A stretch of 41,668 nucleotides of DNA from an uncultured Eubacteriales bacterium (GCA_958352815.1 CATWQA010000017.1:1-41668), one strand, 5' to 3'. Counted from the first letter of the stretch, positions 33,055 to 41,624 are shown. Translations and numbers: made by a program. Notes: a model not told the origin generated them from the sequence alone.

Positions 33055-33855
33055 TTACGGCTGCTTGCCGATATAAGCCAGGATACCGCCGTCAACATAA
33101 AGAATATGTCCGTTTACAGCGTCTGAAGCCTTTGAAGCCAGGAACACTGCCGGTCCGCCCAGCTCGTCAGGATTGAGCCATCTGCCTGCCGGTGTTCTGC
33201 CGCAGATAAACTGGTCAAAGGGATGACGTGAACCGTCCTCCTGCTTCTCTCTGAGAGGAGCCGTCTGCGGTGTTGCAATATATCCGGGGCCTATGCCGTT
33301 ACACTGAATGTTATACTGGCCGTACTCTGAACAAATGTTTCTTGTCAGCATCTTAAGACCGCCCTTTGCGGCAGCGTATGCCGAAACAGTCTCACGGCCA
33401 AGCTCAGACATCATTGAGCAGATGTTGATAATCTTGCCGCCACCCTTTTCGATCATTGAAGGGATAACCGCCTTTGAAACAATAAAGGGTGCATTCAGGT
33501 CAACATCGATAACCTGTCTGAATTCATCGGCTGTCATATCGCACATGGGAATACGCTTGATGATACCTGCGTTGTTTACCAATATATCGATAACGCCAAC
33601 CTCTGCCTCAATCTTCTTAACCATGTCCTGAACAGCTTCTTCGTTGGTAACGTCGCAAACATAGCCCTTTGCGTCAATACCGTCAGCTTCATAAGAAGCC
33701 AAGCCCTTGTCAACAAATTCCTGCTTAATATCGCAGAATACAATCTTTGCGCCGGCTGCTGCCATTGCGCTGGCAATTCCGTAACCGATACCGTATGACG
33801 CACCGGTTATAAGAGCAACCTTACCTTCCAAAGAAAACATCTCTGAAACGCCCAT
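33055..33855 (-). CDS. SDR dehydrogenase, gluconate 5-dehydrogenase-like (IdnO/KduD group)
   Basis: The 266-residue protein is a classical short-chain dehydrogenase: cofactor motif TGASYGIGYGIA (about 18-29), NNAG, catalytic Ser in ICSMMSELG and YAAAKGG (Tyr/Lys pair), and GPGYIATPQTAPLRE. The string around NICSMMSELGRETVSAYAA closely fits gluconate 5-dehydrogenases, which interconvert 5-ketogluconate and gluconate. KduD of pectin breakdown is a related alternative and would suit the PL11 and CE12 genes here. ATG 33855 has AGGAGG; an internal Met6 is also possible. Its promoter carries a dyad operator. Confidence 0.9.
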   Translation of the reverse strand: MGVSEMFSLEGKVALITGASYGIGYGIASAMAAAGAKIVFCDIKQEFVDKGLASYEADGIDAKGYVCDVTNEEAVQDMVKKIEAEVGVIDILVNNAGIIKRIPMCDMTADEFRQVIDVDLNAPFIVSKAVIPSMIEKGGGKIINICSMMSELGRETVSAYAAAKGGLKMLTRNICSEYGQYNIQCNGIGPGYIATPQTAPLREKQEDGSRHPFDQFICGRTPAGRWLNPDELGGPAVFLASKASDAVNGHILYVDGGILAYIGKQP

Positions 33856-33901
33856 TTTTAAAACCTCCTAATATTTATTTGTGCATTATAGCACATCCTA
33901 T

Positions 33902-33937
33902 ATGGTAGATTATAACATACCATGTTTATATTGTCAA
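33902..33937 (-). promoter_or_regulatory. Promoter and operator-like dyad of the SDR gene
   Basis: TTGACA (33937-33932), a 17-bp spacer and TATAAT (33914-33909) lie on the minus strand. A perfect dyad ATGGTA-N10-TACCAT (33902-33907 and 33918-33923) brackets the -10 box, as expected for a repressor site. No regulator gene is adjacent. Confidence 0.75.
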
Positions 33938-33962
33938 ATAATTTTATTCATATTTTGCAATA

Positions 33963-34841
33963 TCATTTTGCCGCTTCCAAAAAGCGTTCAAGCTCGTCCT
34001 TGCCAAAGGTGTACTTCCTGTCGCAGAAGTGGCAGCAGAGCTCCGCTTCGCCGCTCTCATCGATTATGCTCTGTATCTGCTCCTTGCCTAGGGATATAAC
34101 CGCCCGCTCCATTCTCTCCTTTGAGCAGTCGCATCTGTATCCCACCTCTGTCTCCTCCAAGACCTCGGTTTCAAAGCCCAGCATAACATATTTCAGAATT
34201 TCTTCAAGGCTCATGCCCTTATCCAGCATTTCCGTAACAGGCATCAAGCCGCCGATTGAGTTCTCAAGCTTTGAGAGAGTTTTTTCATCGCACTCCGGCA
34301 TAACCTGTATTATATAGCCTCCGGCGCACTTGATTGAGTAATCCCTGTCCACCAGCACTCCCAAAGCCACCACGCTCGGGGTCTGCTCTGACTGCATAAA
34401 GTAAAAGGCTATATCGTCGCCTATCTCTCCCGTCTGCAAGGGAACCTGCCCGATGTAGGGCTCTTTCATCTTTAAGTCCTTAATAATGCCCAAAACGCCG
34501 CTGCCGACCGCTCCGCCAACGTCCAGCTTGCCCTTGTCATTAAGGGGCATATCCACAACAGGATTTGCGCAGTAGCCCTTAACGCTTCCCTTTGAGTCAG
34601 CGACAGCCGCCATCATGCCCAAGGGACCGTCGCCTCTGACCTGCAGGGTCAAGGTGGGCTCATCGCCCTTTAGCATAGCTCCCATCATCAGCCCCGCCGT
34701 CATCAGCCGCCCCAGAGCCGCCGCCGACACCGGTGACAGGGAATGATACTTCCTCGCCGTCTCCACCGTCTCAGTGGTGCGCACGGCGTATATCCGCAAA
34801 AAACCGTCCTTTGTAATTGCCTTTATTAATTTATCTCCCAT
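33963..34841 (-). CDS. hslO: Redox-regulated chaperone Hsp33
   Basis: Hsp33 is a cytoplasmic holdase switched on by oxidation of a zinc centre. The 292-residue protein has the N-terminal substrate-binding fold (SPVSAAALGRLMTAGLMM, LQVRGDGPLG, KGYCANP) and the C-terminal zinc cysteines CDC and CCHFC (about 235-268). This matches the family's CxC and CxxC pairs with one extra cysteine. ATG 34841 has GGAGG upstream. It lies behind the cold shock gene, separated by a terminator. Confidence 0.95.
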   Translation of the reverse strand: MGDKLIKAITKDGFLRIYAVRTTETVETARKYHSLSPVSAAALGRLMTAGLMMGAMLKGDEPTLTLQVRGDGPLGMMAAVADSKGSVKGYCANPVVDMPLNDKGKLDVGGAVGSGVLGIIKDLKMKEPYIGQVPLQTGEIGDDIAFYFMQSEQTPSVVALGVLVDRDYSIKCAGGYIIQVMPECDEKTLSKLENSIGGLMPVTEMLDKGMSLEEILKYVMLGFETEVLEETEVGYRCDCSKERMERAVISLGKEQIQSIIDESGEAELCCHFCDRKYTFGKDELERFLEAAK

Positions 34842-34873
34842 TTCAGCCTCCGTTTCTATATACCGTTAACCTT

Positions 34874-34906
34874 AAAAAATAGCCGCCCCGTTTCGGAACA
34901 GCTATT
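34874..34906 (-). terminator. Terminator of the cold shock gene
   Basis: AATAGC pairs with GCTATT, with an inner GTTCCG/CGGGGC stem that uses G-U pairs, followed by TTTTTT on the minus strand. It lies about 40 bp after the csp stop. Confidence 0.8.
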
Positions 34907-34947
34907 ATTTTAAGTTAATCTCTCAGTCAATCAAATATATTAAAAGA

Positions 34948-35145
34948 TTACACAGGCTTAACATCTACCGCCTGCGGACCTTTTGCGCCTTCGATAACGT
35001 CAAACTCAACTGCCGCTCCCTCTTCAAGAGTCTTGTAGCCTTCCATAGCTATTGCAGAAAAGTGAACAAAAACGTCCTTTCCGTCCTCGCCCTCAATAAA
35101 GCCGAAGCCCTTTTCCGCATTAAACCATTTTACCTTTCCTGTCAT
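34948..35145 (-). CDS. csp: Cold shock protein
   Basis: The 65-residue single-domain protein binds single-stranded RNA and DNA as an RNA chaperone. It has the start MTGKVKWFNAEKGFGFI (RNP1 KGFGFI) and RNP2 VFVHFSAI. The length is typical. I chose ATG 35145 because AGGAGG precedes it; the longer ORF to 35310 covers promoter and leader. Confidence 0.96.
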   Translation of the reverse strand: MTGKVKWFNAEKGFGFIEGEDGKDVFVHFSAIAMEGYKTLEEGAAVEFDVIEGAKGPQAVDVKPV

Positions 35146-35162
35146 ATAAAAATACCTCCTAA

Positions 35163-35196
35163 ATTTCTGCCGACGGCTCACAGGATAGGAGCCTCG
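35163..35196 (-). promoter_or_regulatory. Hairpin in the csp leader
   Basis: CGA-GGCTC pairs with GAGCC-TCG in the approximately 55-nt leader just before the ribosome binding site. Cold shock leaders are known to act as RNA thermometers in other bacteria; here this is only inferred. Confidence 0.5.
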
Positions 35197-35208
35197 ACCA
35201 CTGTACAG

Positions 35209-35237
35209 ATTGTACCATACACAACAGGGCTTGTCAA
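35209..35237 (-). promoter_or_regulatory. Promoter of csp
   Basis: TTGACA (35237-35232), a 17-bp spacer and TACAAT (35214-35209) lie on the minus strand. Confidence 0.85.
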
Positions 35238-35293
35238 GGAAAATATTACAAATTCGCCAAAAATTATCTCGACAATATTCTACAGTTAAGGGA

Positions 35294-36205
35294 CTAACCG
35301 TTGAGCTCAACCTTGCCTACTATATCCTTAACCGAATTATAGCCGTTTTGGTCAAGATAATCGTTTATTCCGTTTTTCACCTTTATCCATGCGTAGGGGT
35401 CAACTATTCCCGCTGTACCTACGGACACCGCGTCCGCTCCCGCCAGCAGGAACTCTATTGCATCCTCTCCCGTTGCAATTCCGCCCATACCGATAATGGG
35501 CAGCTTCACCGCCTGCCGCACCTGATAAACCATTCGCACCGCAACCGGCTTTACGCAGGGGCCCGAAAGCCCGCCCATGTTGTTGTTGAGCACGGGGCGC
35601 TTTGTCTTTATGTCTATTCTCATTCCGAGGAGGGTGTTAATCAGCGACAGAGCGTCTGCGCCTCCCGCCTCGGCCGCCTTTGCCATCTCCGTTATATCGG
35701 TCACGTTGGGAGACAGCTTTACAATAAGGGGAACCTTTGACGCCGCCTTAACCTTTTGGGTTATCTCCTCAACCATTTTGGCGTTGGTGCCGAAAGCCAT
35801 GCCCCCCTCCTTAACGTTGGGGCAGGAGATATTAAGTTCGAACATATCCAGCTTGTCCCCTAAAATCTCCGCAACCTCCACATAGTCCTCAATGGTGGAG
35901 CCGCACAGGTTTCCGATAAGCTTTACGTCATACTGCCTGAGCCAAGGCAGCTCGTTTTCAATAAAGTACTCCGCACCGGGGTTTTGCAAGCCAACGCTGT
36001 TTAACATTCCGCCGCTCACCTCGGCTATTCTGGGGGACTTATTGCCGAGCCGCGGCTTTGCGGACAGGGCTTTAAGGCAGATTGCCCCCAGCTGGGACAG
36101 GTCAAAGTACTCCGCATACTCTCTGCCGAAGCCGAAGGTTCCCGAGCCCGTGGTAACAGGGTTGCTCCACTCCACGCCCGCAATATTCACCTTTAAATCA
36201 GCCAT
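35294..36205 (-). CDS. pyrD: Dihydroorotate dehydrogenase B, catalytic subunit
   Basis: PyrDB oxidises dihydroorotate to orotate with FMN and passes electrons through PyrK to NAD. The 303-residue protein shows VTTGSGTFGFG, the class 1 active-site loop ELNISCPNVKEGG with Cys as base, VKLSPNVTDI, and the FMN phosphate motif GMGGIATGEDAIEFLLAGADAV. ATG 36205 overlaps the pyrK stop by 8 bp and has GGAGG. It is the last gene of the pyr operon. Confidence 0.96.
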   Translation of the reverse strand: MADLKVNIAGVEWSNPVTTGSGTFGFGREYAEYFDLSQLGAICLKALSAKPRLGNKSPRIAEVSGGMLNSVGLQNPGAEYFIENELPWLRQYDVKLIGNLCGSTIEDYVEVAEILGDKLDMFELNISCPNVKEGGMAFGTNAKMVEEITQKVKAASKVPLIVKLSPNVTDITEMAKAAEAGGADALSLINTLLGMRIDIKTKRPVLNNNMGGLSGPCVKPVAVRMVYQVRQAVKLPIIGMGGIATGEDAIEFLLAGADAVSVGTAGIVDPYAWIKVKNGINDYLDQNGYNSVKDIVGKVELNG

Positions 36206-36962
36206 TAAAATCCACCTCCGCTCCGTTAAATACAGGACCGTCCTTGCAGACCCGCTTTCTTGAGCCGTCCTTCATGGTGCAGGTGCAGGTTACGCAGGCG
36301 CCCACGCCGCAGCCCATTCGCTCCTCCATGGAGACAAAGCACTCGATACCCTTCTCCTCCGCCAGGTCTGCCGCAATTTTCATCATAGGCTTGGGGCCGC
36401 AGGTGTAAATCCTTGAAATCTCCGTTCCCGAATCAATCATGCTTTTCAGCATATCGGTAACAAAGCCCTTGTGCCCTATGCTTCCGTCGTCGCTGGCAAC
36501 ATAAACCGCTTCGGCTGTCTTTGAAAATTCCTCGGTCATAACCGCTGCATCCTTATCCCTGAAGCCCAGCATAATCACAGGCTTTTTGGGCAGGCTTTTT
36601 GCAAGGTTGAGCAGGGGGAAAATTCCTATGCCTCCCCCTATAAGGACAACTGCCCCCGAGGGAGCCTCGCTGAACTCTGTGCTGAACCCGTTGCCCAAGG
36701 GTCCCAAAATATCCAAAGTATCTCCAACCTCGGCATGAGACAGCTCCTCCGTGCCCTTGCCTCTCACCTCAAAAACAAACCGCAGGTATCTGCCGCCCGT
36801 CACGTCGCAAATGCTGATAGGCCGCCTTAAATAGGTATCCCCGCCGCACAGAACATGTACAAACTGACCGGGCTTTGCCTTTGCCGCCATTTGCGGGCAG
36901 TCAATTGTATAGTCAAAGAGCCCCGCTCTGGGCTGAACCCTTTTAACAAGCTTGCATAACAT
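36198..36962 (-). CDS. pyrK: Dihydroorotate dehydrogenase B, electron transfer subunit
   Basis: PyrK carries FAD and a [2Fe-2S] cluster and links PyrDB to NAD. FAD motif YLRRPISICD, NAD-binding GGGIGIFPLLNLA and the C-terminal cluster motif MGCGVGACVTC with a later cysteine are all visible. I chose ATG 36962 with GGAG 9 bp upstream (254 residues); a TTG at 36977 would add five residues. It starts 21 bp after pyrF. Confidence 0.95.
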   Translation of the reverse strand: MLCKLVKRVQPRAGLFDYTIDCPQMAAKAKPGQFVHVLCGGDTYLRRPISICDVTGGRYLRFVFEVRGKGTEELSHAEVGDTLDILGPLGNGFSTEFSEAPSGAVVLIGGGIGIFPLLNLAKSLPKKPVIMLGFRDKDAAVMTEEFSKTAEAVYVASDDGSIGHKGFVTDMLKSMIDSGTEISRIYTCGPKPMMKIAADLAEEKGIECFVSMEERMGCGVGACVTCTCTMKDGSRKRVCKDGPVFNGAEVDFNG

Positions 36963-36983
36963 ACTCACAATCTCCAATCTGTA

Positions 36984-37889
36984 TTAATTAAGGGCGGACA
37001 GAATATCATCCCTCATTCTGATTGCCTCGGCTCTTGCCGCCTCGCCCACACTGCCGCCGTTCTTCTTGTAGGCGCACATTATGGAGCGCGAAGCGTTTAC
37101 GATTGCGCCCAAGCCGTCCCCGTTAAAGGACTTTGCCACGTCTGACGCCTTTCCTCCCTGAGCGCCGTAGCCCGGAACCAAAAAGTAGGTATGAGGCATG
37201 AGCTTTCTCAGCTTCTCTGCCTGCTCCGGATAGGTTGCTCCCACAACTGCGCCCACCTGGGAATAGCCGTACTTGCCCAGGTTATCTATACCCCAGCTCT
37301 TAACCAAGTCCGCCATATGCTCATATATGGGCTTTCCGCCGCTGATTAAGTCCTGGAGCTCCCCCGATGAGGGGTTTGAGGTCTTTACCAGAACAAATAT
37401 GCTCTTTTTGTTATTTACGCTCTGCTCAACAAAGGGCTTTACGCCGTCTGTGCCCAGGTATGGATTAACCGTCATGCAGTCCGCTCCGAACGCCGGGATC
37501 TGGCTGTCGCCGATTGCCGTCTTGCCCAGATACGCCTTTGCGTAAGCCTCGCTTGTTGCGCCTATGTCTCCCCGCTTTGCGTCCAGAATTACATACATTC
37601 CCTTTGAGCGGGCGTACTCCATTGTCTTTTTCAGGCAGATAATACCCTCAACGCCGTACATCTCATAATACGCCGACTGGGGCTTTACCGCCGGAACTAT
37701 GTCACACAGTGCGTCAATCAAAGTCTTGTTAAATTCAAATATAGCGTCCGCCGCACCCTCAAAGGTCGCTCCGTACTTCTCAAAGGACGCGTCTATCATT
37801 TCCTGAGGCAGGTAGTCCAGCTTCGGGTCAAGACCTGCCACCGTGGGGTTGTTCTTTTCCTTTATCTTTTCAATGAGTATATCTATCAT
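36984..37889 (-). CDS. pyrF: Orotidine 5'-phosphate decarboxylase (type 2)
   Basis: PyrF decarboxylates OMP to UMP. The 301-residue protein is the longer, type 2 form, with NPTVAGLDPKLDYLP near the start, the catalytic LDAKRGDIGAT, MTVNPYLGTDGV and VPGYGAQGG. Its place between pyrC and pyrK fits the clostridial pyr operon order. ATG 37889 follows GGGAG. Confidence 0.96.
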   Translation of the reverse strand: MIDILIEKIKEKNNPTVAGLDPKLDYLPQEMIDASFEKYGATFEGAADAIFEFNKTLIDALCDIVPAVKPQSAYYEMYGVEGIICLKKTMEYARSKGMYVILDAKRGDIGATSEAYAKAYLGKTAIGDSQIPAFGADCMTVNPYLGTDGVKPFVEQSVNNKKSIFVLVKTSNPSSGELQDLISGGKPIYEHMADLVKSWGIDNLGKYGYSQVGAVVGATYPEQAEKLRKLMPHTYFLVPGYGAQGGKASDVAKSFNGDGLGAIVNASRSIMCAYKKNGGSVGEAARAEAIRMRDDILSALN

Positions 37890-37906
37890 GTTATTCTCCC
37901 TTCAAT

Positions 37907-39184
37907 TTATCTTTCGTAGACTATTTTCCCGCCCAGAATTGTCGTATCAACTCTGCCGAACAACTTCATTCCGTCATAGGGGCAGTTGTTATTCTTTGAA
38001 GCAAACTTGCTTATGTCAACAGTATACTCCGTGTCAACGTCAAATATAACAACGTCTGCCGCCTTGCCTGCGCCCAACGAACCTCTGTCAATATTAATTA
38101 TATCCGACGGGCTTGCAGACATAAGCTCAATCAGCTTGGATAGGCTAATCTCTCCGGTCTTAACCAGGTTTGTATACGCAAGCCCCAAAGAGGTCTCAAG
38201 CCCTACAATGCCGTTCATGGCAAGGGCGAACTCGATCTCCTTCTCGTCCTTGTCGTGGGGTGCATGGTCGGTGGCAATTGCGTCGATAGTGCCGTCCTTT
38301 ATGCCCTCTATTACCGCGCGTACATCCGCCTCGTCTCTCAGGGGCGGGTTCATCTTTGCATTGGTATTAAACCCGTCAACCGCCTTTTCGGTCAATGAGA
38401 AGTAATGGGGCGCCGTCTCGCAGGTGATTTTTGCGCCCCGCTTTTTCGCCTGCCTTACGGCGTCAATTGAGTTTGCGGTACTCACGTGGCAAACGTGGAG
38501 CCGTCCGCCGCACTCCTCTGCAATCAGCACGTCTCTTGTAACCGCAACGCTTTCGGCGCACTTGGGTATTCCCCGCAGCCCCAAATATGTGGACATATAT
38601 CCCTCGTTCATAGAGCCGCCGTCCACCAAATCCAAATCCTCACTGTGGGACATAACGGGAATATCAAACATTTTGGCATACTCCAGAGCCCTGCGCATAA
38701 GCGAGGGATTGAGCACCGGTCTGCCGTCGTCTGTAATCCCCACGGCTCCCGCCGCCTTAAGCTCACCTATTTCGGACAGCTCCTCGCTTTTCTGCCCCTT
38801 TGTAATGCAGCCTGTAGTCAAGACGTTGGTAAGCCCAACCTCCTTGCCCTTGTCCGTCACATACTTAACAAGAGCCGGGTTGTCCACCGGCGGGTTGGTG
38901 TTTGGCATACACACAACCGTGGTAACGCCGCCCTTTGCCGCCGCTCTGCTTCCGCTCTCTATATCCTCTTTGTATTCATAGCCGGGCTCTCTGAAATGCA
39001 CGTGGAGGTCAACAAGCCCGGGAGCCACAATTTTGTTCTCCGCCTCGATAACTCTGTCAGCCTCAGCGTCTATGTTTTTATCCACCCGCACAATAAGCCC
39101 GTCCTCAATTAAAACATCGAGCTTCTCGTCAATATTATTTTTAGGGTCCACAACATGGCCGTTCTTAATCAAAATCGAGTTCAA
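37907..39184 (-). CDS. pyrC: Dihydroorotase
   Basis: The enzyme closes carbamoyl-aspartate to dihydroorotate. The 425-residue class I type protein has metal ligands in LVDLHVHFREPG, the carbamylated-lysine region, HVCHVSTANSID, and ATDHAPHD. The start appears to be TTG (39184), since GGAG lies 8 bp upstream and no in-frame ATG is near; the nearby ATG at the ribosome binding site is in another frame. It is 22 bp after pyrB. Confidence 0.95.
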   Translation of the reverse strand: MNSILIKNGHVVDPKNNIDEKLDVLIEDGLIVRVDKNIDAEADRVIEAENKIVAPGLVDLHVHFREPGYEYKEDIESGSRAAAKGGVTTVVCMPNTNPPVDNPALVKYVTDKGKEVGLTNVLTTGCITKGQKSEELSEIGELKAAGAVGITDDGRPVLNPSLMRRALEYAKMFDIPVMSHSEDLDLVDGGSMNEGYMSTYLGLRGIPKCAESVAVTRDVLIAEECGGRLHVCHVSTANSIDAVRQAKKRGAKITCETAPHYFSLTEKAVDGFNTNAKMNPPLRDEADVRAVIEGIKDGTIDAIATDHAPHDKDEKEIEFALAMNGIVGLETSLGLAYTNLVKTGEISLSKLIELMSASPSDIINIDRGSLGAGKAADVVIFDVDTEYTVDISKFASKNNNCPYDGMKLFGRVDTTILGGKIVYER

Positions 39185-39206
39185 TTCGCATTCTCCTGTT
39201 CATAAA

Positions 39207-40133
39207 TTATTCGCCGTAGCGTTTGCCGTTGGCAAGCATGTTCAGCACCGCCATACGCACGCACACGCCGTTTGTAACCTGGTTGGTGATAACGCTCTGC
39301 TCGCCGTCTGCTATGTCGGGATTGAGCTCAACCCCTCTGTTCACCGGGCCGGGGTGCATAAGTATTGCGTCAGGCTTAGCCATAGCCAGCCGCCTTGCGT
39401 TAATTCCGAAGTATTTGTTGTATTCTCTCACAGAGGGGAACAAGCCCTTCTTCTGCCGCTCCAGCTGTATTCGAAGACCCATTACCACGTCTGCGCCCTC
39501 AACTGCCTTTTCCACGTCGGTGTACACCTTAACGCCCATCTCCTCAAGCTTGCAGGGAAGCAGCGTGCTCGGCCCTGCCAAAACCACCTCTGCGCCCATC
39601 TTTTTAAGACCGTATATATTGCTCCTGGCAACGCGGCTGTGCTTAACGTCTCCCACAATGGCAACCTTGAGGTTTTCAAAGTCTCCCTTATGCTCTCTGA
39701 TTGTCATAAGATCAAGCAGCGCCTGAGTGGGGTGCTCGTTCATTCCGTCTCCCGCATTGACGATTTTTGAGCTCGTGTAATCGGCAACCAGGTGGGGCGC
39801 CCCCGACATGCTGTGCCTTATAATAATCACGTCCGTCGCCATTGCCTCTAGGGTTTTAACCGTGTCAATCAAGGTCTCTCCCTTGGAAATGCTGCTGCCT
39901 CCCGCCGAGATGTTGGCGGCGGTTGCCCCTAAGTACTTTGACGCCATTTCAAAGGATACCCTTGTCCTTGTGCTGTTCTCAAAAAACAGGGTTATTATGC
40001 CTTTCCCCTTTAGAATATCGGACTTTTTCACGTCCTGCATAAGTATTTCCGACTTCATTCTGTCGGCGTCGTCCAGAATTGCAATTATGTCCTCTCTTGA
40101 TGTCTCTTTTAAACCTAATAAATTCTCAATCAT
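39207..40133 (-). CDS. pyrB: Aspartate carbamoyltransferase, catalytic chain
   Basis: PyrB condenses carbamoyl phosphate with aspartate. The 308-residue protein contains FENSTRTRVSFEMA (carbamoyl phosphate binding), GDVKHSRVARSN, HPTQALLDLMTI and HPGPVNRGVE. No pyrI regulatory chain follows, so it is probably the unregulated Bacillus-type trimer. It lies 30 bp after pyrR. Confidence 0.96.
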   Translation of the reverse strand: MIENLLGLKETSREDIIAILDDADRMKSEILMQDVKKSDILKGKGIITLFFENSTRTRVSFEMASKYLGATAANISAGGSSISKGETLIDTVKTLEAMATDVIIIRHSMSGAPHLVADYTSSKIVNAGDGMNEHPTQALLDLMTIREHKGDFENLKVAIVGDVKHSRVARSNIYGLKKMGAEVVLAGPSTLLPCKLEEMGVKVYTDVEKAVEGADVVMGLRIQLERQKKGLFPSVREYNKYFGINARRLAMAKPDAILMHPGPVNRGVELNPDIADGEQSVITNQVTNGVCVRMAVLNMLANGKRYGE

Positions 40134-40163
40134 TTTTATCCCCTGTATAATATGCTTTTTAAT

Positions 40164-40712
40164 TTATAAGTCTATGTCGGTTTTCCGCTTTTCTATGATA
40201 ACGCAGCTCTCCCCGTCAACCTCGTCAACATGGAGCACCACCCGTTCCAAATTGGAGCTGGGCACCCGCACGCCCACATAGTCGGCGCTTATGGGGAAGC
40301 TTCTTCTGCCTCTGTCAATAAAGCAGGCAAGCTGCACCTCAGAGGGCGAGCCTAAATCCAAAAGGGCGTCAATTGCCGTATGAATTGTCTTTCCCGTGTA
40401 CAGAATGTCATCCACCAGAACGACAACCCTGTCGTCAATCGAAAAGGGAATGTTCGTGCCGTTCAGAACGGGATACAGGGCAATCAGATTATGGTCGGCT
40501 CCGTACAGAGTTATATCCAGGGTTCCCACGTCCACCGAAATGTCAGACTTCTCCCCGATATACTTTGCCAGCTCCTCCGCAAGATTAACGCCCCGCCGCA
40601 CTATGCCTATTATACATATGTCTTTAAGACCGGTGTTGCGATCCGCAATTTCTCCCGCAATTCTTTTCAGCTTCTTTTCAATCTCTTCCTTTTCCAGAAT
40701 TACATTAACCAT
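40164..40712 (-). CDS. pyrR: Bifunctional pyr operon regulator / uracil phosphoribosyltransferase
   Basis: PyrR binds pyr mRNA when UMP is high and promotes termination; it also has uracil phosphoribosyltransferase activity. The 182-residue protein shows the PRPP loop VVLVDDILYTGKTIHTAI and IIGIVRRGVNLA. ATG 40712 has AAAGGAG upstream and gives the normal length; the ORF to 40763 would add 17 residues through the leader. It is the first gene of pyrR-B-C-F-K-D. I could not find a clear PyrR-binding loop in the leader of about 80 nt. Confidence 0.96.
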   Translation of the reverse strand: MVNVILEKEEIEKKLKRIAGEIADRNTGLKDICIIGIVRRGVNLAEELAKYIGEKSDISVDVGTLDITLYGADHNLIALYPVLNGTNIPFSIDDRVVVLVDDILYTGKTIHTAIDALLDLGSPSEVQLACFIDRGRRSFPISADYVGVRVPSSNLERVVLHVDEVDGESCVIIEKRKTDIDL

Positions 40713-40766
40713 AAGCCGAGCTCCTTTCCCGCCCCTAATCAAATTAAAAGGCGCATAAATCAAAAC

Positions 40767-40797
40767 AGCAAGGCGCGCCCAAAAAAGCGTCCTTGCT
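40767..40797 (-). promoter_or_regulatory. Hairpin at the 5' end of the pyr operon transcript
   Basis: AGCAAGG pairs with CCTTGCT, with inner CGC/GCG pairing, beginning at about the predicted transcription start. It may be a stabilising 5' hairpin or part of an attenuator; a short T-rich tract follows. Confidence 0.55.
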
Positions 40798-40800
40798 ATT

Positions 40801-40829
40801 ATTATATCCTAATATTACTATTTTGTCTA
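40801..40829 (-). promoter_or_regulatory. Promoter of the pyr operon
   Basis: TAGACA (40829-40824), a 17-bp spacer and TATAAT (40806-40801) lie on the minus strand. Confidence 0.83.
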
Positions 40830-40871
40830 CAAATTTTTACCGCTTTTCTTAAAATATTTTAATGCTATAAG

Positions 40872-41366
40872 TCATCGCTCCCTGTCCAAAACCTTTGTTC
40901 GCCTGAGCGCCAGCAGCAGCACGGCGGCAATAACCGTGCCCCCGGCGGAGCTTACGAAGAAGGGAGCTATGTACGTCCAGAGCACAGCCTCCTTGTCCAT
41001 CAGAAAGACCGCAATGGGATAGGCAAAAACTCCGCCTAAAACAGACGTTCCCAAAAGCTCCCCCAGACAGGTGAGAGGCAGGCTTTTAAAATACTTGTAC
41101 GCCAGCCCGCAAATCAGGGCTCCGCACATGCTCCCCGGAAACGCCAGCAAGGTTCCAGTGCCCAGCATTATTCTTATAAGAGACGTAACAAACGCCATAG
41201 CAACCCCGTAAAAGGGACCCAAAATTACAGCCGATAAAATGTTGATGAGGTGCTGAATAGGGAAACACCTTGCTGCGCCCACAGGTATGCTAAAGGGTGA
41301 TGACACAACAGATACCGCAATCAACACCCCCGCCATCGCCATTTTCCATGCAATTGTTTTCTTCAT
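40872..41366 (-). CDS. thiW: ThiW-like S component of an ECF transporter
   Basis: The 164-residue membrane protein has about five to six hydrophobic segments and the ThiW start pattern (MAMAGVLIAVSVV, IPVGAARCFPIQHLINILSAVILGP). ThiW is thought to bring in a thiamine precursor (the thiazole part) with the shared ECF energy module. ATG 41366 has GGAGG; the longer ORF to 41423 runs into the promoter. No thiamine biosynthesis gene and no THI-box is visible upstream, so the substrate is tentative. Confidence 0.88.
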   Translation of the reverse strand: MKKTIAWKMAMAGVLIAVSVVSSPFSIPVGAARCFPIQHLINILSAVILGPFYGVAMAFVTSLIRIMLGTGTLLAFPGSMCGALICGLAYKYFKSLPLTCLGELLGTSVLGGVFAYPIAVFLMDKEAVLWTYIAPFFVSSAGGTVIAAVLLLALRRTKVLDRER

Positions 41367-41394
41367 AACCAACCTCCGAAAATACACTACCATA

Positions 41395-41423
41395 GTTATA
41401 CCACTATCGTCACGATTTTTCAA
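41395..41423 (-). promoter_or_regulatory. Promoter of thiW
   Basis: TTGAAA (41423-41418), a 17-bp spacer and TATAAC (41400-41395) lie on the minus strand. The leader of about 25 nt is too short for a TPP riboswitch. Confidence 0.72.
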
Positions 41424-41486
41424 GTGTTATTTTATCATGCTCCGCACACGCCGCGCCGACAATTTCAAAAAATTTCAAATTAGGTA

Positions 41487-41515
41487 TTGACAAATTCTAA
41501 AAAACATATTATAAT
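41487..41515 (+). promoter_or_regulatory. Promoter of the tRNA gene
   Basis: TTGACA (41487-41492), a 17-bp spacer and TATAAT (41510-41515) form a perfect consensus. Confidence 0.9.
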
Positions 41516-41543
41516 GTTAAAGTTCTCGTTTGAGAGCAGTTTT

Positions 41544-41620
41544 GGACCTTTAGCTCAGTTGGTTAGAGCAACCGGCTCATAACCGGTCGGTCCGGGGTTC
41601 GAGTCCCTGAAGGTCCACCA
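41544..41620 (+). tRNA. tRNA with anticodon CAU (tRNA-Met elongator or tRNA-Ile2)
   Basis: A 77-nt cloverleaf is visible: acceptor GGACCTT/AAGGTCC, D arm AGCTCAGTTGG, anticodon stem ACCGG/CCGGT with loop CTCATAA, T loop GGTTCGAGTCC, discriminator A and encoded CCA. The G1-C72 pair excludes initiator tRNA. The GGACCTTTAGCTC start resembles tRNA-Ile2 of some Gram-positives, where the CAU anticodon is modified by TilS to read AUA, but elongator tRNA-Met is equally possible by eye. Confidence 0.95.
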
Positions 41621-41624
41621 CCAC

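Noticed and set aside
41367..41460. TPP riboswitch upstream of thiW
   Set aside because: The leader after the predicted start site is only about 25 nt and no THI-box motif is present.
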